Shown here piece by piece: positions 1-6,428 of a DNA stretch of 6,428 bases (its first letter is position 1; every line of letters begins with the position of its first letter). The DNA is from Chitinophagaceae bacterium (lineage in GTDB: Bacteria; Bacteroidota; Bacteroidia; Chitinophagales; Chitinophagaceae). The notes under the pieces were generated by a model, which did not search any database, had not been told where the DNA came from, and worked only from the letters and a program-made list of their open reading frames with translations. The translations under genes and the position numbers were made by a program. The stretch is taken from positions 8,847 to 15,274 of the forward strand of contig DPFD01000165.1 of assembly GCA_003534175.1 (NCBI GenBank), given 5' to 3'.

Positions 1-2
1 TT

Positions 3-1406
3 AATTCAATGCTTGGTTTAGGTGCAATGTATTTCAATACCTCAGGCAGTGGAAATGTAGCTATGGGGGTACGTTCCCTGCACGATAATCAAACCGGAAA
101 CGGAAATGTTGCCGTAGGTGATAGCGCTTTGTTTCGGAACACAAACAATTTCAATCCAGCCGTTGGCCGGTTTTCGTTATACAATACCACTTCAGGCACC
201 CTGAATACTGCCCTTGGTTTTCAGTCAGGCACCGCCAACAATACCGGAACCAGAAATATCTTTATTGGAGCGAATGCCAACACATCCGTTAGTAGTATTA
301 CAAATGCTGCGGCCATCGGAGCGAATGCCTATGTAACCAATAATAATTCAATGGTTCTGGGAAGTATAAACGGAATTAACGGAGCAACTGCCTCAACCAA
401 TGTGGGTATTGGCTTAACCAATCCGTTTGCACGCCTGCATGTAGTTCGTTCGGGCACCGCTTCAACTGTTTATAGTTCCAACTCAGCAGCAGTTTTGGAA
501 AGTAACGGCATTACCTACCTTCAAATAAATGCACCAGACAATGCGCTCAGCGGCATCATAGCAGGAAATTCGCAAACTTCTACCCGTAGTGCTTTAATGT
601 TTGGAAGCGACAGTAGCATGATTTTCAGAACAGGTGGAAACATCAACAGAATGTCGATTACAAATTCCGGAAATGTAGCGGTAGGGAATATTGCACCTTT
701 AACTAAAATGCATGTGTATGCACCCGCCGCAGATGACCCCAATATACGCATAGCCAGTGCCAGCACGTCTTTCGAACCGGGCGTACAGTTGGTAAAATCA
801 AATGCCGGATCAGATTGGAGGATGTATGTGGATGTTTCTGGATTTTTAAACTTCGCCAGATCCACAGATGATTTTGCAACAGCAGGAACAGATTATTTCA
901 CAGCTTTCACCAACTTTTTTCAACCCAGTTCCGATAATTTCAGCAGGTTAGGAGGGCCATCTAACCGATGGACCACCGTATACGCATTGAATGGAACCAT
1001 CAATACCTCCGATGCCCGTGAGAAACAGAATATCCGGGATTTAAATTACGGACTGAAAGAAGTGATGCAATTACGCCCGGTTAGTTTTGAATGGAAGAGC
1101 AATCCCCAGTGGGGCAGTAAAATTGGTTTTATTGCACAGGAAGTACAACCCATTTTATCAGAAGTGGTTCAGCAAGGAGCCTTGAAAGATCGTACAGAGT
1201 TGTTGAACGATTTACAGCAAACTACTCATGACAAAAATGAAATGCTCGGTATATATTATTCTGATATTATACCGGTTGCCGTGAAGGCTATTCAGGAACA
1301 GCAGGCTATCATTGAAAGTCAGCAGGAAGAGATTGACCGGTTGAAAAAAGAGCAGGAATCACTGAATCAACAACTGAAAATTATCCGAAAAAAACTCGGA
1401 ATGTAA
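3..1406 (+). CDS. Surface fibre protein with YadA-like repeats and C-terminal S74 chaperone domain (5' partial)
   Basis: The frame is open to the window edge (Asn-Ser precede the Met at 9), so the N terminus and any signal peptide are missing; numbering is from that Met. Residues 1-118 are a repeat region with Gly at about 17-residue steps (G20, G37, G53, G70, G87) in a pattern like N-x-A-x-G, resembling trimeric YadA-type heads. Two 'VGIG..NP...LHV'-like modules follow at 132-145 and 221-236, common in Bacteroidota fibre proteins. A Peptidase_S74 intramolecular chaperone domain starts at about 330: S334-D-A-R-E-K339 has the Ser and Lys spacing of the autocleavage dyad known from phage endosialidase, and 'GFIAQEV' follows. 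Residues 425-463 form a Gln/Glu/Lys-rich coiled coil. By family analogy, the domain helps the fibre trimerise and is then cut off before Ser334. No T9SS sorting domain is present. A phage tail fibre is the alternative, but no phage genes lie nearby and the next genes encode exported proteins. Confidence 0.88.
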   Translation, partial: NSMLGLGAMYFNTSGSGNVAMGVRSLHDNQTGNGNVAVGDSALFRNTNNFNPAVGRFSLYNTTSGTLNTALGFQSGTANNTGTRNIFIGANANTSVSSITNAAAIGANAYVTNNNSMVLGSINGINGATASTNVGIGLTNPFARLHVVRSGTASTVYSSNSAAVLESNGITYLQINAPDNALSGIIAGNSQTSTRSALMFGSDSSMIFRTGGNINRMSITNSGNVAVGNIAPLTKMHVYAPAADDPNIRIASASTSFEPGVQLVKSNAGSDWRMYVDVSGFLNFARSTDDFATAGTDYFTAFTNFFQPSSDNFSRLGGPSNRWTTVYALNGTINTSDAREKQNIRDLNYGLKEVMQLRPVSFEWKSNPQWGSKIGFIAQEVQPILSEVVQQGALKDRTELLNDLQQTTHDKNEMLGIYYSDIIPVAVKAIQEQQAIIESQQEEIDRLKKEQESLNQQLKIIRKKLGM

Positions 1407-1458
1407 ATTCGTTTATGCCTTTACGTTATAATAACATTTACTTATTCACTCAGATAGT

Positions 1459-1713
1459 ATGAAACCATTAATCATCTTCGTGTTGTGTCTAACGGGCTGG
1501 AACGCCAACGCACAATACAACCGTCCGCCCTATGGCACCATTGATGCCCGCACGCGTGAACTGGAAAAACCTACACCACCGGCAGACGAACCTCCGGTAG
1601 AACTTAAAGCCATCGAGCAAAAGGCAGAACAGCCTGATAAACCGGATACACCTCCTGCTACAACACCGCCAACTCCTCCAAAAAAATCAAAAGAAATTCC
1701 GAAAAATGAATAA
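1459..1713 (+). CDS. Small secreted proline-rich protein of unknown function
   Basis: This 84-residue protein is not a family I recognise. It begins with a typical signal peptide: Lys2, a hydrophobic core (PLIIFVLCLTGW) and a likely cleavage site NANA|Q at 18/19. The mature part of about 66 residues has 16 prolines, many in Thr-Pro-Pro or Glu-Pro-Pro units, together with many Lys and Glu residues, and ends in a basic Lys-rich tail. It has no cysteine after the signal peptide and no obvious folded domain, so it is probably an extended, disordered periplasmic or surface segment. It starts 52 bases after the fibre gene and its stop overlaps the longest ORF of the T9SS gene by 8 bases, which suggests co-expression. 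No clear Shine-Dalgarno sequence precedes the ATG, as is normal in Bacteroidota. The signal peptide supports a real gene; the function is unknown. Confidence 0.72.
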   Translation: MKPLIIFVLCLTGWNANAQYNRPPYGTIDARTRELEKPTPPADEPPVELKAIEQKAEQPDKPDTPPATTPPTPPKKSKEIPKNE

Positions 1714-3874
1714 CTGGTGTGACCATATGTTCCATCGCCGGCCGATATTGTTTTTTTTAGCTGCATGCTTTTCATTTCAGGGAAGTGCGCAAGGGTTGAT
1801 TATCGAAAGTGGAGCACACTTTGTGATGCAAGGAGCCGTTAATATGGTAGTAGAAGATGGAGGTGTGGCAAACAACGGTACTTTCCACCCGGGAGGCAGT
1901 ACTGTTTATTTTGACGGTGGCAATGCTATCTCCGTAAGTGGTACGCAGGAAACATTTTTCAATAATGTACGGTTCAGAGGCAGTGGTATCAAGCGCAATG
2001 AAGGACTTGCCTCAGTTATCCGTACCATAGGAGTAGAAGGAAATGCTGTTTTTGATGCGGATGGCGCTACCAATACCAGGGTGTTTACTCTTCGTTCATC
2101 CGATACCGTTACTGCCAATGTAGATGTGATTACAGACGGCGATATCACCGGCAATGTAACGGTGGAGCGTTTTATCAATACCGGTCCGGGTGCGAGCGAA
2201 CATGGTAAATCGTGGCAGTTTCTGGCTACCCCTTCTTCCGGGCAAACCATTCATCAATCCTGGCAGGAGGGCGGCAGTGTACCTACAGGCTATGGAACCA
2301 TCATAACGGGTACGGGTACCGGCTTTGATATTACAACCTTTCTGCCTTCATTAAAAACATATAACCCCGTCACCAATACATGGGTGGGAGTTACCAATAC
2401 CCACACGCCGGTAGTCAATAAAAATGGGTACATGCTTTTTGTTCGGGGAGATCGAACTGTGGTTACCCACAACGGCACTCCCAACAATACAAACATGCGC
2501 ACCCGTGGGGTGTTGTTCACTCCCAATTTTCCGCCTGATCCGGTTACGGTGTTGCCTTCCCAGTTTCAAACATTTGGAAATCCGTATGCATCGAGAATTG
2601 CATTCAACAATGTATGGGCAGCCAGCACCGGAATACAGGATGTGTTTTATGTATGGGATCCCATGTTGAGCGGAACCTATAACCTGGGCGGGTATCAAAC
2701 CATCAGCGGTATTACGGGATACATTCCCACTGCAGGATATGCCACCAGTTATTATCCCGCAGGAGTACCCTCACCGTATATTGAATCCGGACAGGCAGTA
2801 TTTGTTCGCGGAACAGCAACGGGCGGCAATGTCCAGTTCAATGAAGGGTGTAAAATGCCTGACAGCAGATTGGTGCATCGCGCTAACCCGGGCAACTCAT
2901 CTTCCCGCAGGAGCATGTGGTTTACCACCCTCGTGAGTAATAACGGAAAGGTGGCCGATGGAAACATTGTTGTTTTTGGTACCGGACTTGGCAATGAGAT
3001 TAATGAGTATGATGCCATTAAACTCCGCAATGAGGGTGAAAATATTGCGTTGATTCGTAACGACGCATTATTGTCTGTTGAAGCCAGGAATCCGGTCAGG
3101 GGAAATGATACGCTGTTCTATCATATAGAAAACTTGCGTCCTCAAACCTATACGCTGATTATTTATCCAACCCAAATGCCGGCAGGTATGCAGGCCAGAT
3201 TTATTGATAGATTCGAAAGAACTTCCACGCGGTTGCGTTTATCCGATACCAACTTTATTCAAATTCAGATACATCCCTCACAAACATCATCACAGGCCCG
3301 GCGCTTTATGGTCGTATTTAATAACGGCGAGAGGCCCGGGAGGTTTATGGATATCGATGCTATGAAGCATCAGGAGCAACACCTCATTACATTCACCGAT
3401 ACTGAAACCGAATCAGTTGAAAAATATGTTGCGGAATACGCTCTTGCCGATGGAACATTCAACCCTTTCAACACACTGTATCCTGAAATGGAATCAAATA
3501 CTTTCAACCTCAGCCATCAGCCCTCTCAAAGTGGAACTTATACCTATCGAATCAGGATAGAGAGGAAGGATGGTACAGTTCATTACAGTGAGGAGGTTTC
3601 GCTGAGCCATAGTAAACATGCAGCACTCATGGTGTATCCCAACCCGGTGACAGGGGAATGGGTTCAGGCTGCTTTGCAACAGGCACCCGATGGAATCTAT
3701 GAATGGAGATGGATTCATTCAAACGGCATGCAGGTAGCATCCGGAAAAGAAAGGTTGTATGGAAAAGATAAGGTGATGCGCATCAGGTTACCGAAACTGC
3801 AACCCGGAGTGTACCAACTGGTATGCGTAAACGAAGATGGAAATTCATACACAACCTCTGTAGTAGTTCCATAA
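1706..3874 (+). CDS. T9SS type A sorting domain-containing surface protein
   Basis: A 722-residue exported protein, probably carried across the outer membrane by the type IX system and either anchored to the surface or released. Residues 9-28 form the signal peptide (His-Arg-Arg, hydrophobic core, GSA|Q). Residues 30-110 are Gly/Asn-rich beta repeats ('NNGTF..GGSTVYFDG'), followed by 'GNVTVERFI' at 149-157. The middle carries motifs frequent in large Bacteroidota surface proteins: 'WQFLATP' at 170-176, 'GNPY' at 291-294 and 'SGQAVFV' at 361-367. The last 80 residues are the sorting domain: 'VYPNP' at 643-647, 'LQPGVYQL' near the end, and a final 'SVVVP'. The ATG at 1706 overlaps the previous gene; the ATG at 1727 (Met8) gives a more typical short basic n-region and no overlap, and is equally or more likely. 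'LAAC' at 18-21 resembles a lipobox, but the Ala|Gln site fits T9SS cargo better. Its ligand or substrate is unknown; no catalytic domain was seen. Confidence 0.92.
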   Translation: MNNWCDHMFHRRPILFFLAACFSFQGSAQGLIIESGAHFVMQGAVNMVVEDGGVANNGTFHPGGSTVYFDGGNAISVSGTQETFFNNVRFRGSGIKRNEGLASVIRTIGVEGNAVFDADGATNTRVFTLRSSDTVTANVDVITDGDITGNVTVERFINTGPGASEHGKSWQFLATPSSGQTIHQSWQEGGSVPTGYGTIITGTGTGFDITTFLPSLKTYNPVTNTWVGVTNTHTPVVNKNGYMLFVRGDRTVVTHNGTPNNTNMRTRGVLFTPNFPPDPVTVLPSQFQTFGNPYASRIAFNNVWAASTGIQDVFYVWDPMLSGTYNLGGYQTISGITGYIPTAGYATSYYPAGVPSPYIESGQAVFVRGTATGGNVQFNEGCKMPDSRLVHRANPGNSSSRRSMWFTTLVSNNGKVADGNIVVFGTGLGNEINEYDAIKLRNEGENIALIRNDALLSVEARNPVRGNDTLFYHIENLRPQTYTLIIYPTQMPAGMQARFIDRFERTSTRLRLSDTNFIQIQIHPSQTSSQARRFMVVFNNGERPGRFMDIDAMKHQEQHLITFTDTETESVEKYVAEYALADGTFNPFNTLYPEMESNTFNLSHQPSQSGTYTYRIRIERKDGTVHYSEEVSLSHSKHAALMVYPNPVTGEWVQAALQQAPDGIYEWRWIHSNGMQVASGKERLYGKDKVMRIRLPKLQPGVYQLVCVNEDGNSYTTSVVVP

Positions 3875-3916
3875 AAAAATGCCATTCCCGTTTACTTAAT
3901 ACGTAGGAAATGACAT
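3873..3916 (-). terminator. Intrinsic terminator of the - strand small gene
   Basis: Read on the - strand, an 11-base-pair stem (arms 3916-3906 and 3889-3879) is fully paired with two G-U wobbles. It encloses a 16-base loop, which can add three more pairs, and runs straight into seven U residues (3879-3873). It starts 29 bases after the stop codon of the small gene. In the + direction the same arms carry two C-A mismatches and no T-tract follows, so it should act mainly on - strand transcripts. The U-tract lies on the stop codon of the T9SS gene. Confidence 0.75.
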
Positions 3917-3945
3917 CTTGTTTAGGAATATTCGGTTGTAGCCTG

Positions 3946-4269
3946 CTACTTCTTTCCGCCCAGCAAATCGCCGAGTTTGTCTTTCATAGTGTCAATCACA
4001 CCTTCCGCTTTACCTGCATTGTCTTTAGCGAATTGTTCAATTTTTTCGCCCATAGCACCGGGAATGACATCGCTGATTTTGTCAAGAAAACTGCTGTCTG
4101 CCGCACCTGCTGTTGTTTCAGCTTTGTCTCCGGCAAACAGGTTGTCAACAGCTCCGGCAACCATCGGAAATTTTTCTTTGATGTAATCTTTAACTGTATC
4201 CAAAGCCTGACCGGCCTGTTCAGCTGAAATACCTGTTTTACTAATGATTTTGTTGATTAACTCTTGCAT
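3946..4269 (-). CDS. Small helical protein of unknown function with HU-like N terminus
   Basis: A soluble protein of 107 residues with no signal peptide or membrane segment, rich in Ala, Lys, Asp and Gly. Residues 1-35 (start MQELINKIISKTG, then 'SAEQAGQALDTV') resemble the first two helices of HU/IHF proteins, but the beta-sheet and DNA-binding arm of HU are not visible. A linker around 43-57, rich in Ala, Thr and Gly, leads to a second set of amphipathic helices ('FLDKISDVIPGAMG', 'GVIDTMKDKLGDLL') and a Gly-Gly-Lys-Lys end. The ATG at 4269 is chosen because the longer frame, from 4308, begins with TTG and adds 13 His-rich residues that do not continue the helical pattern. It lies 217 bases downstream of rel on the same strand and is followed by a good terminator. 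Similar short helical proteins occur in Bacteroidota as hypothetical proteins; a DNA-binding role is only a guess. Confidence 0.78.
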   Translation of the reverse strand: MQELINKIISKTGISAEQAGQALDTVKDYIKEKFPMVAGAVDNLFAGDKAETTAGAADSSFLDKISDVIPGAMGEKIEQFAKDNAGKAEGVIDTMKDKLGDLLGGKK

Positions 4270-4290
4270 GTGTTTGTGTTTATGTATGTG

Positions 4291-4410
4291 AACAATGATT
4301 GATATCAATATAGTGTATTAAAGTTACCACATTTCTCTCAATCTGCATGTGATTTATACATCCACAATCGGGTGCAGTGGAAGAATTTTATTCATCTGAT
4401 AATCATTGTT
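4291..4410. repeat. 10-base inverted repeat pair in the spacer
   Basis: AACAATGATT at 4291-4300 is matched by its exact reverse complement AATCATTGTT at 4401-4410, with 100 bases between. The inner arm lies 21 bases upstream of the small gene's ATG. In a transcript running from rel, the arms could pair and form a long-range stem; as DNA they could be paired protein-binding sites. By rough count, such a pair is expected only rarely by chance in a 217-base stretch, but AT richness makes chance more likely. Confidence 0.4.
4298..4309. promoter_or_regulatory. 12-base palindrome upstream of the small gene, possible operator
   Basis: ATTGATATCAAT is a perfect 12-base palindrome whose near edge is 28 bases upstream of the small gene's ATG. 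It overlaps the inner arm of the 10-base inverted repeat and the weak -10-like stretch. One or two palindromes of this length are expected by chance in a window this size, so its position is the only argument for function. Confidence 0.25.
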
Positions 4411-4486
4411 TAATTCAGCCTCATACTTCCGGGCACATAAATTTTGTTTGGCCGGCCTGAATGAATTCTAACTTATAGTGGGGAGT

Positions 4487-6427
4487 TTATTCCGTATCGT
4501 ACCGGTCAACACGCTCAATACCCGGTAAACGAAGCAGTTCATTCACCAGATTATCGAGTTCGTCTTTATCGTGAACGAATACACGCACATTGCCTTCAAA
4601 AATTCCGTCTTTGGCTTCAATGGTCATGGCTGAAATGTTCACGCGCAACTCACCGCTGATCAGGTTGGTAATTTTATGAATTACACCCACATCATCCAGT
4701 CCGATGATTTTTAAACCCGTTAAGAATGAAATCTCTTTGTTTTTAGCCCACTTGGTTTTAACAACACGGTGTCCGTAGTTGGCCAGCAGGCGGGTGGCAT
4801 TCGGGCAGTTGGTGCGGTGAATTTTCAATCCCTCTCCGGTGGTAATAAACCCAAACACATCATCACCGGGAATTGGTTTGCAACAATTGGCCAAGGTGTA
4901 CATGATGCGGTCGCTGTTCTCTCCGAAAATAATCAGCTCACTGTCTTTTTTATGTGATTGCTGCTGCTGGGTATTATCTGTTTCTTTGGGTTCATCAATT
5001 ACCTTAACCGGTTTAGGGGGTATCAGTTTATCGCCCTGAACAGTGAATAATTTCAGGTCTTTTAAATCAATCTTTTTAATGGAGATGGCATAGAGCAAAT
5101 CCAGCGTAGAGGGTTGTTTAAAATATGCTGCCAGTTCTTCGAGGTTGGCATTGTTCATCGGCACATTCATCTGATCAAGCTTGCGCTGCAACAAGCCTCT
5201 GCCATCATCGGCTATTATGCGTTTTTCTTCTTTGAGGGTATCTTTAATTTTTGAACGCGCCTTACTGGTAATTACAAAATTCAGCCACTCCGTATTCGGC
5301 TTTTGCTTGGCACTGGTAATAATTTCAATCTGATCACCACTGCGCAACACATGACTCAGCGGTACCAGTTTATGGTTCACCTTGGCACCGATACACTTCG
5401 ACCCAACGGCAGTGTGTACACTAAATGCAAAGTCGAGCGCCGTGGCACCCACCGGAAGCATTTTAATATCTCCTTTGGGTGTGTACACATAAATTTCTTC
5501 CGCAAGGAATGAAGTTTTAAAATCCTGAAGAAAGTCCATGGAGTTGCTGTCCTGATTGGAGAGTACTTCACGAATCTGATGAAACCATTGTTCAAAGCGG
5601 CTTTCATCTTCCTTGCCCTCTTTGTATTTCCAGTGTGCGGCCAGTCCCTTCTCCGCAATTTCATCCATGCGTTTGGTTCGGATCTGCACTTCCACCCATT
5701 TACCGCCGGGGCCCATCACCGTGGTATGTAATGCTTCATAGCCGTTGCTTTTGGGGTTGCTCAGCCAATCGCGCAGGCGTTCAGGGGAAGGATTGTACAT
5801 ATCGGTAATGATGCTGTACACTTTCCAGCATTCTTCTTTTTCTTTTTCCGTTGGAGCATCTACAATAATCCTGATGGCAAAAAGATCGTACACCTCTTCG
5901 AACGACACACCCTTTTTCTTAATCTTATTCCAGATGGAGTGAATACTTTTCGGGCGACCGTAAATTTCGAAATTGAAACCACCCCGGTCGAGTTTGTCTT
6001 TGAGAGGACGAATAAAATCATTGATATAACGGCTGCGTTCCCGTTTGGTATCCTGCAGTTTTTTGGCAATATATCGGTATGTGTCCGGCTCCATGTATTT
6101 CATGGCCAGGTCTTCCATTTCTGTTTTGATGCTGTACAATCCCATGCGATGGGCCAGGGGTGCATACACATAAATGGTTTCCGAACAAATCTTGAGCTGT
6201 TTTTCGCGCTTCATGAAATCCATGGTGCGCATGTTGTGGAGGCGATCGGCCAGCTTAATTAAGATTACCCGCGGATCGTCAGTGAGGGTGAGCAGAATCT
6301 TTTTAAAATTTTCTGCCTGCTGCGAAGTGTTCGCATCCATCACCGTTGAAATTTTTGTCAGTCCGTCTACAATTTTGGTGATTTCCGGTCCGAACTCCAA
6401 CTTAATATCCTGCAGGGTAATGTCGGT
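4487..6427 (-). CDS. rel: RelA/SpoT-family bifunctional (p)ppGpp synthetase/hydrolase (N-terminally partial)
   Basis: This cytoplasmic stringent-response enzyme makes (p)ppGpp from ATP and GDP/GTP and hydrolyses it. The frame is open to the window edge, with nine residues (TDITLQDIK) before the Met at 6400. About 90-100 N-terminal residues, including the HD and ED metal motifs, lie outside. Numbered from that Met: the end of the hydrolase domain has 'KLADRLHNMRT' at 49-59, with D52 and N56 matching known catalytic positions. The synthetase domain has 'YGRPKS' at 147-152, catalytic D172, Y221, and E237 in 'VEVQIRT'. 'RLRD' at 208-211 sits where bifunctional enzymes have RxKD and E. coli RelA has EFDD, so a bifunctional enzyme is favoured. 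The TGS domain spans about 300-362 ('VHT' at 328-330), then a helical domain and a Gln-rich linker at 474-487. The zinc-finger-like domain has C506, C507, H528 and C532, and an ACT domain spans about 557-637. All visible key residues are intact. Whether it is the cell's only long RSH enzyme cannot be told. Confidence 0.96.
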   Translation of the reverse strand, partial: TDITLQDIKLEFGPEITKIVDGLTKISTVMDANTSQQAENFKKILLTLTDDPRVILIKLADRLHNMRTMDFMKREKQLKICSETIYVYAPLAHRMGLYSIKTEMEDLAMKYMEPDTYRYIAKKLQDTKRERSRYINDFIRPLKDKLDRGGFNFEIYGRPKSIHSIWNKIKKKGVSFEEVYDLFAIRIIVDAPTEKEKEECWKVYSIITDMYNPSPERLRDWLSNPKSNGYEALHTTVMGPGGKWVEVQIRTKRMDEIAEKGLAAHWKYKEGKEDESRFEQWFHQIREVLSNQDSNSMDFLQDFKTSFLAEEIYVYTPKGDIKMLPVGATALDFAFSVHTAVGSKCIGAKVNHKLVPLSHVLRSGDQIEIITSAKQKPNTEWLNFVITSKARSKIKDTLKEEKRIIADDGRGLLQRKLDQMNVPMNNANLEELAAYFKQPSTLDLLYAISIKKIDLKDLKLFTVQGDKLIPPKPVKVIDEPKETDNTQQQQSHKKDSELIIFGENSDRIMYTLANCCKPIPGDDVFGFITTGEGLKIHRTNCPNATRLLANYGHRVVKTKWAKNKEISFLTGLKIIGLDDVGVIHKITNLISGELRVNISAMTIEAKDGIFEGNVRVFVHDKDELDNLVNELLRLPGIERVDRYDTE

Positions 6428-6428
6428 A

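Larger units (their letters stand above)
4270..4486. other. Spacer between rel and the small helical gene
   Basis: This AT-rich 217-base spacer contains no ORF I would support. No strong terminator for rel is seen: the best hairpins (4361-4381; 4413-4420 with 4454-4462) lack a U-tract. No strict Bacteroidota promoter (TTTG then TAnnTTTG) is visible for the small gene. The nearest match is a TATATTGA-like stretch on the - strand near 4311-4304, which is too weak to call. The spacer holds a 10-base inverted repeat pair and a 12-base palindrome, listed separately. Confidence 0.5.

Noticed and set aside
521..865. Open frame of 114 residues on the - strand inside the fibre gene
   Set aside because: It is antisense to a clearly coding repeat/S74 protein and has no family resemblance.
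1384..1400. Small hairpin (TCCGA/TCGGA) at the end of the fibre gene
   Set aside because: Only five base pairs, within the coding region and without a following T-tract; not a credible terminator.
2351..2698. Open frame of 115 residues on the - strand inside the T9SS gene
   Set aside because: The + strand frame here carries recognised surface-protein motifs; the reverse frame shows no domain or signal peptide.
1..3874. Prophage or mobile element suggested by the S74 tail-fibre domain
   Set aside because: No integrase, capsid, tail, att-like repeats or transposase are seen, and the following genes are host-type exported proteins.
3910..4227. Open frame of 105 residues on the + strand, with Phe/Cys-rich content
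   Set aside because: It lies antisense to the small helical gene, has no recognisable features, and its composition is what reverse reading of Lys/Glu/Ala codons gives.
4270..4308. N-terminal extension of the small - strand gene from 4308
   Set aside because: It begins with TTG and adds a His-rich stretch; the ATG at 4269 starts a clean helical protein.
4361..4381. Hairpin TCCAC/GTGGA as terminator for rel
   Set aside because: Five base pairs with an 11-base loop and no U-tract on the - strand.
4450..4457. GGCCGGCC palindrome downstream of rel
   Set aside because: An 8-base palindrome that does not extend further; it cannot form a hairpin with a loop of useful size and is probably chance.
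5939..6262. Open frame of 107 residues on the + strand opposite rel
   Set aside because: It is fully antisense to conserved hydrolase and synthetase motifs of rel.

Overview
The window looks like chromosomal DNA of a free-living or environmental member of the Bacteroidota, probably near the Chitinophagales/Sphingobacteriia. The reasons are a protein with a type IX secretion system (T9SS) C-terminal sorting domain, signal peptides ending in Ala|Gln, start sites without clear Shine-Dalgarno motifs, and a Bacteroidota-like RelA/SpoT protein. No tRNA, rRNA, CRISPR array, insertion sequence or integrase was seen. The species cannot be named from the sequence.

Layout. The left part (1-3874) holds three + strand genes for exported or surface proteins. 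The first is the 3' part of a fibre-like protein with YadA-head-like repeats, two 'VGIG..NP...LHV' modules, a phage-type S74 autoproteolytic chaperone domain and a C-terminal coiled coil. The second is an 84-residue proline-rich protein with a signal peptide. The third is a 722-residue T9SS cargo protein, whose longest ORF overlaps the end of the second gene by 8 bases. The three are closely spaced (52-base gap, then overlap) and may form one surface-protein operon.

The right part (3946-6428) is on the - strand and converges on the first. It holds a RelA/SpoT-family (p)ppGpp synthetase/hydrolase, cut at its N terminus by the window edge. Downstream of it, after a 217-base spacer, lies a 107-residue helical protein of unknown function. 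A hairpin with a U-tract just past the small gene is a good intrinsic terminator for the - strand and sits against the stop codon of the T9SS gene. No comparable terminator was found between rel and the small gene, so the two may share a transcript.

Nothing here is a clear new system. The points most worth a second look are the HU-like N terminus and rel linkage of the small helical protein, the inverted repeats in the spacer between them, the one-strand terminator at the convergent junction, the secreted proline-rich protein coupled to the T9SS gene, and a T8 tract inside the T9SS signal-peptide region.
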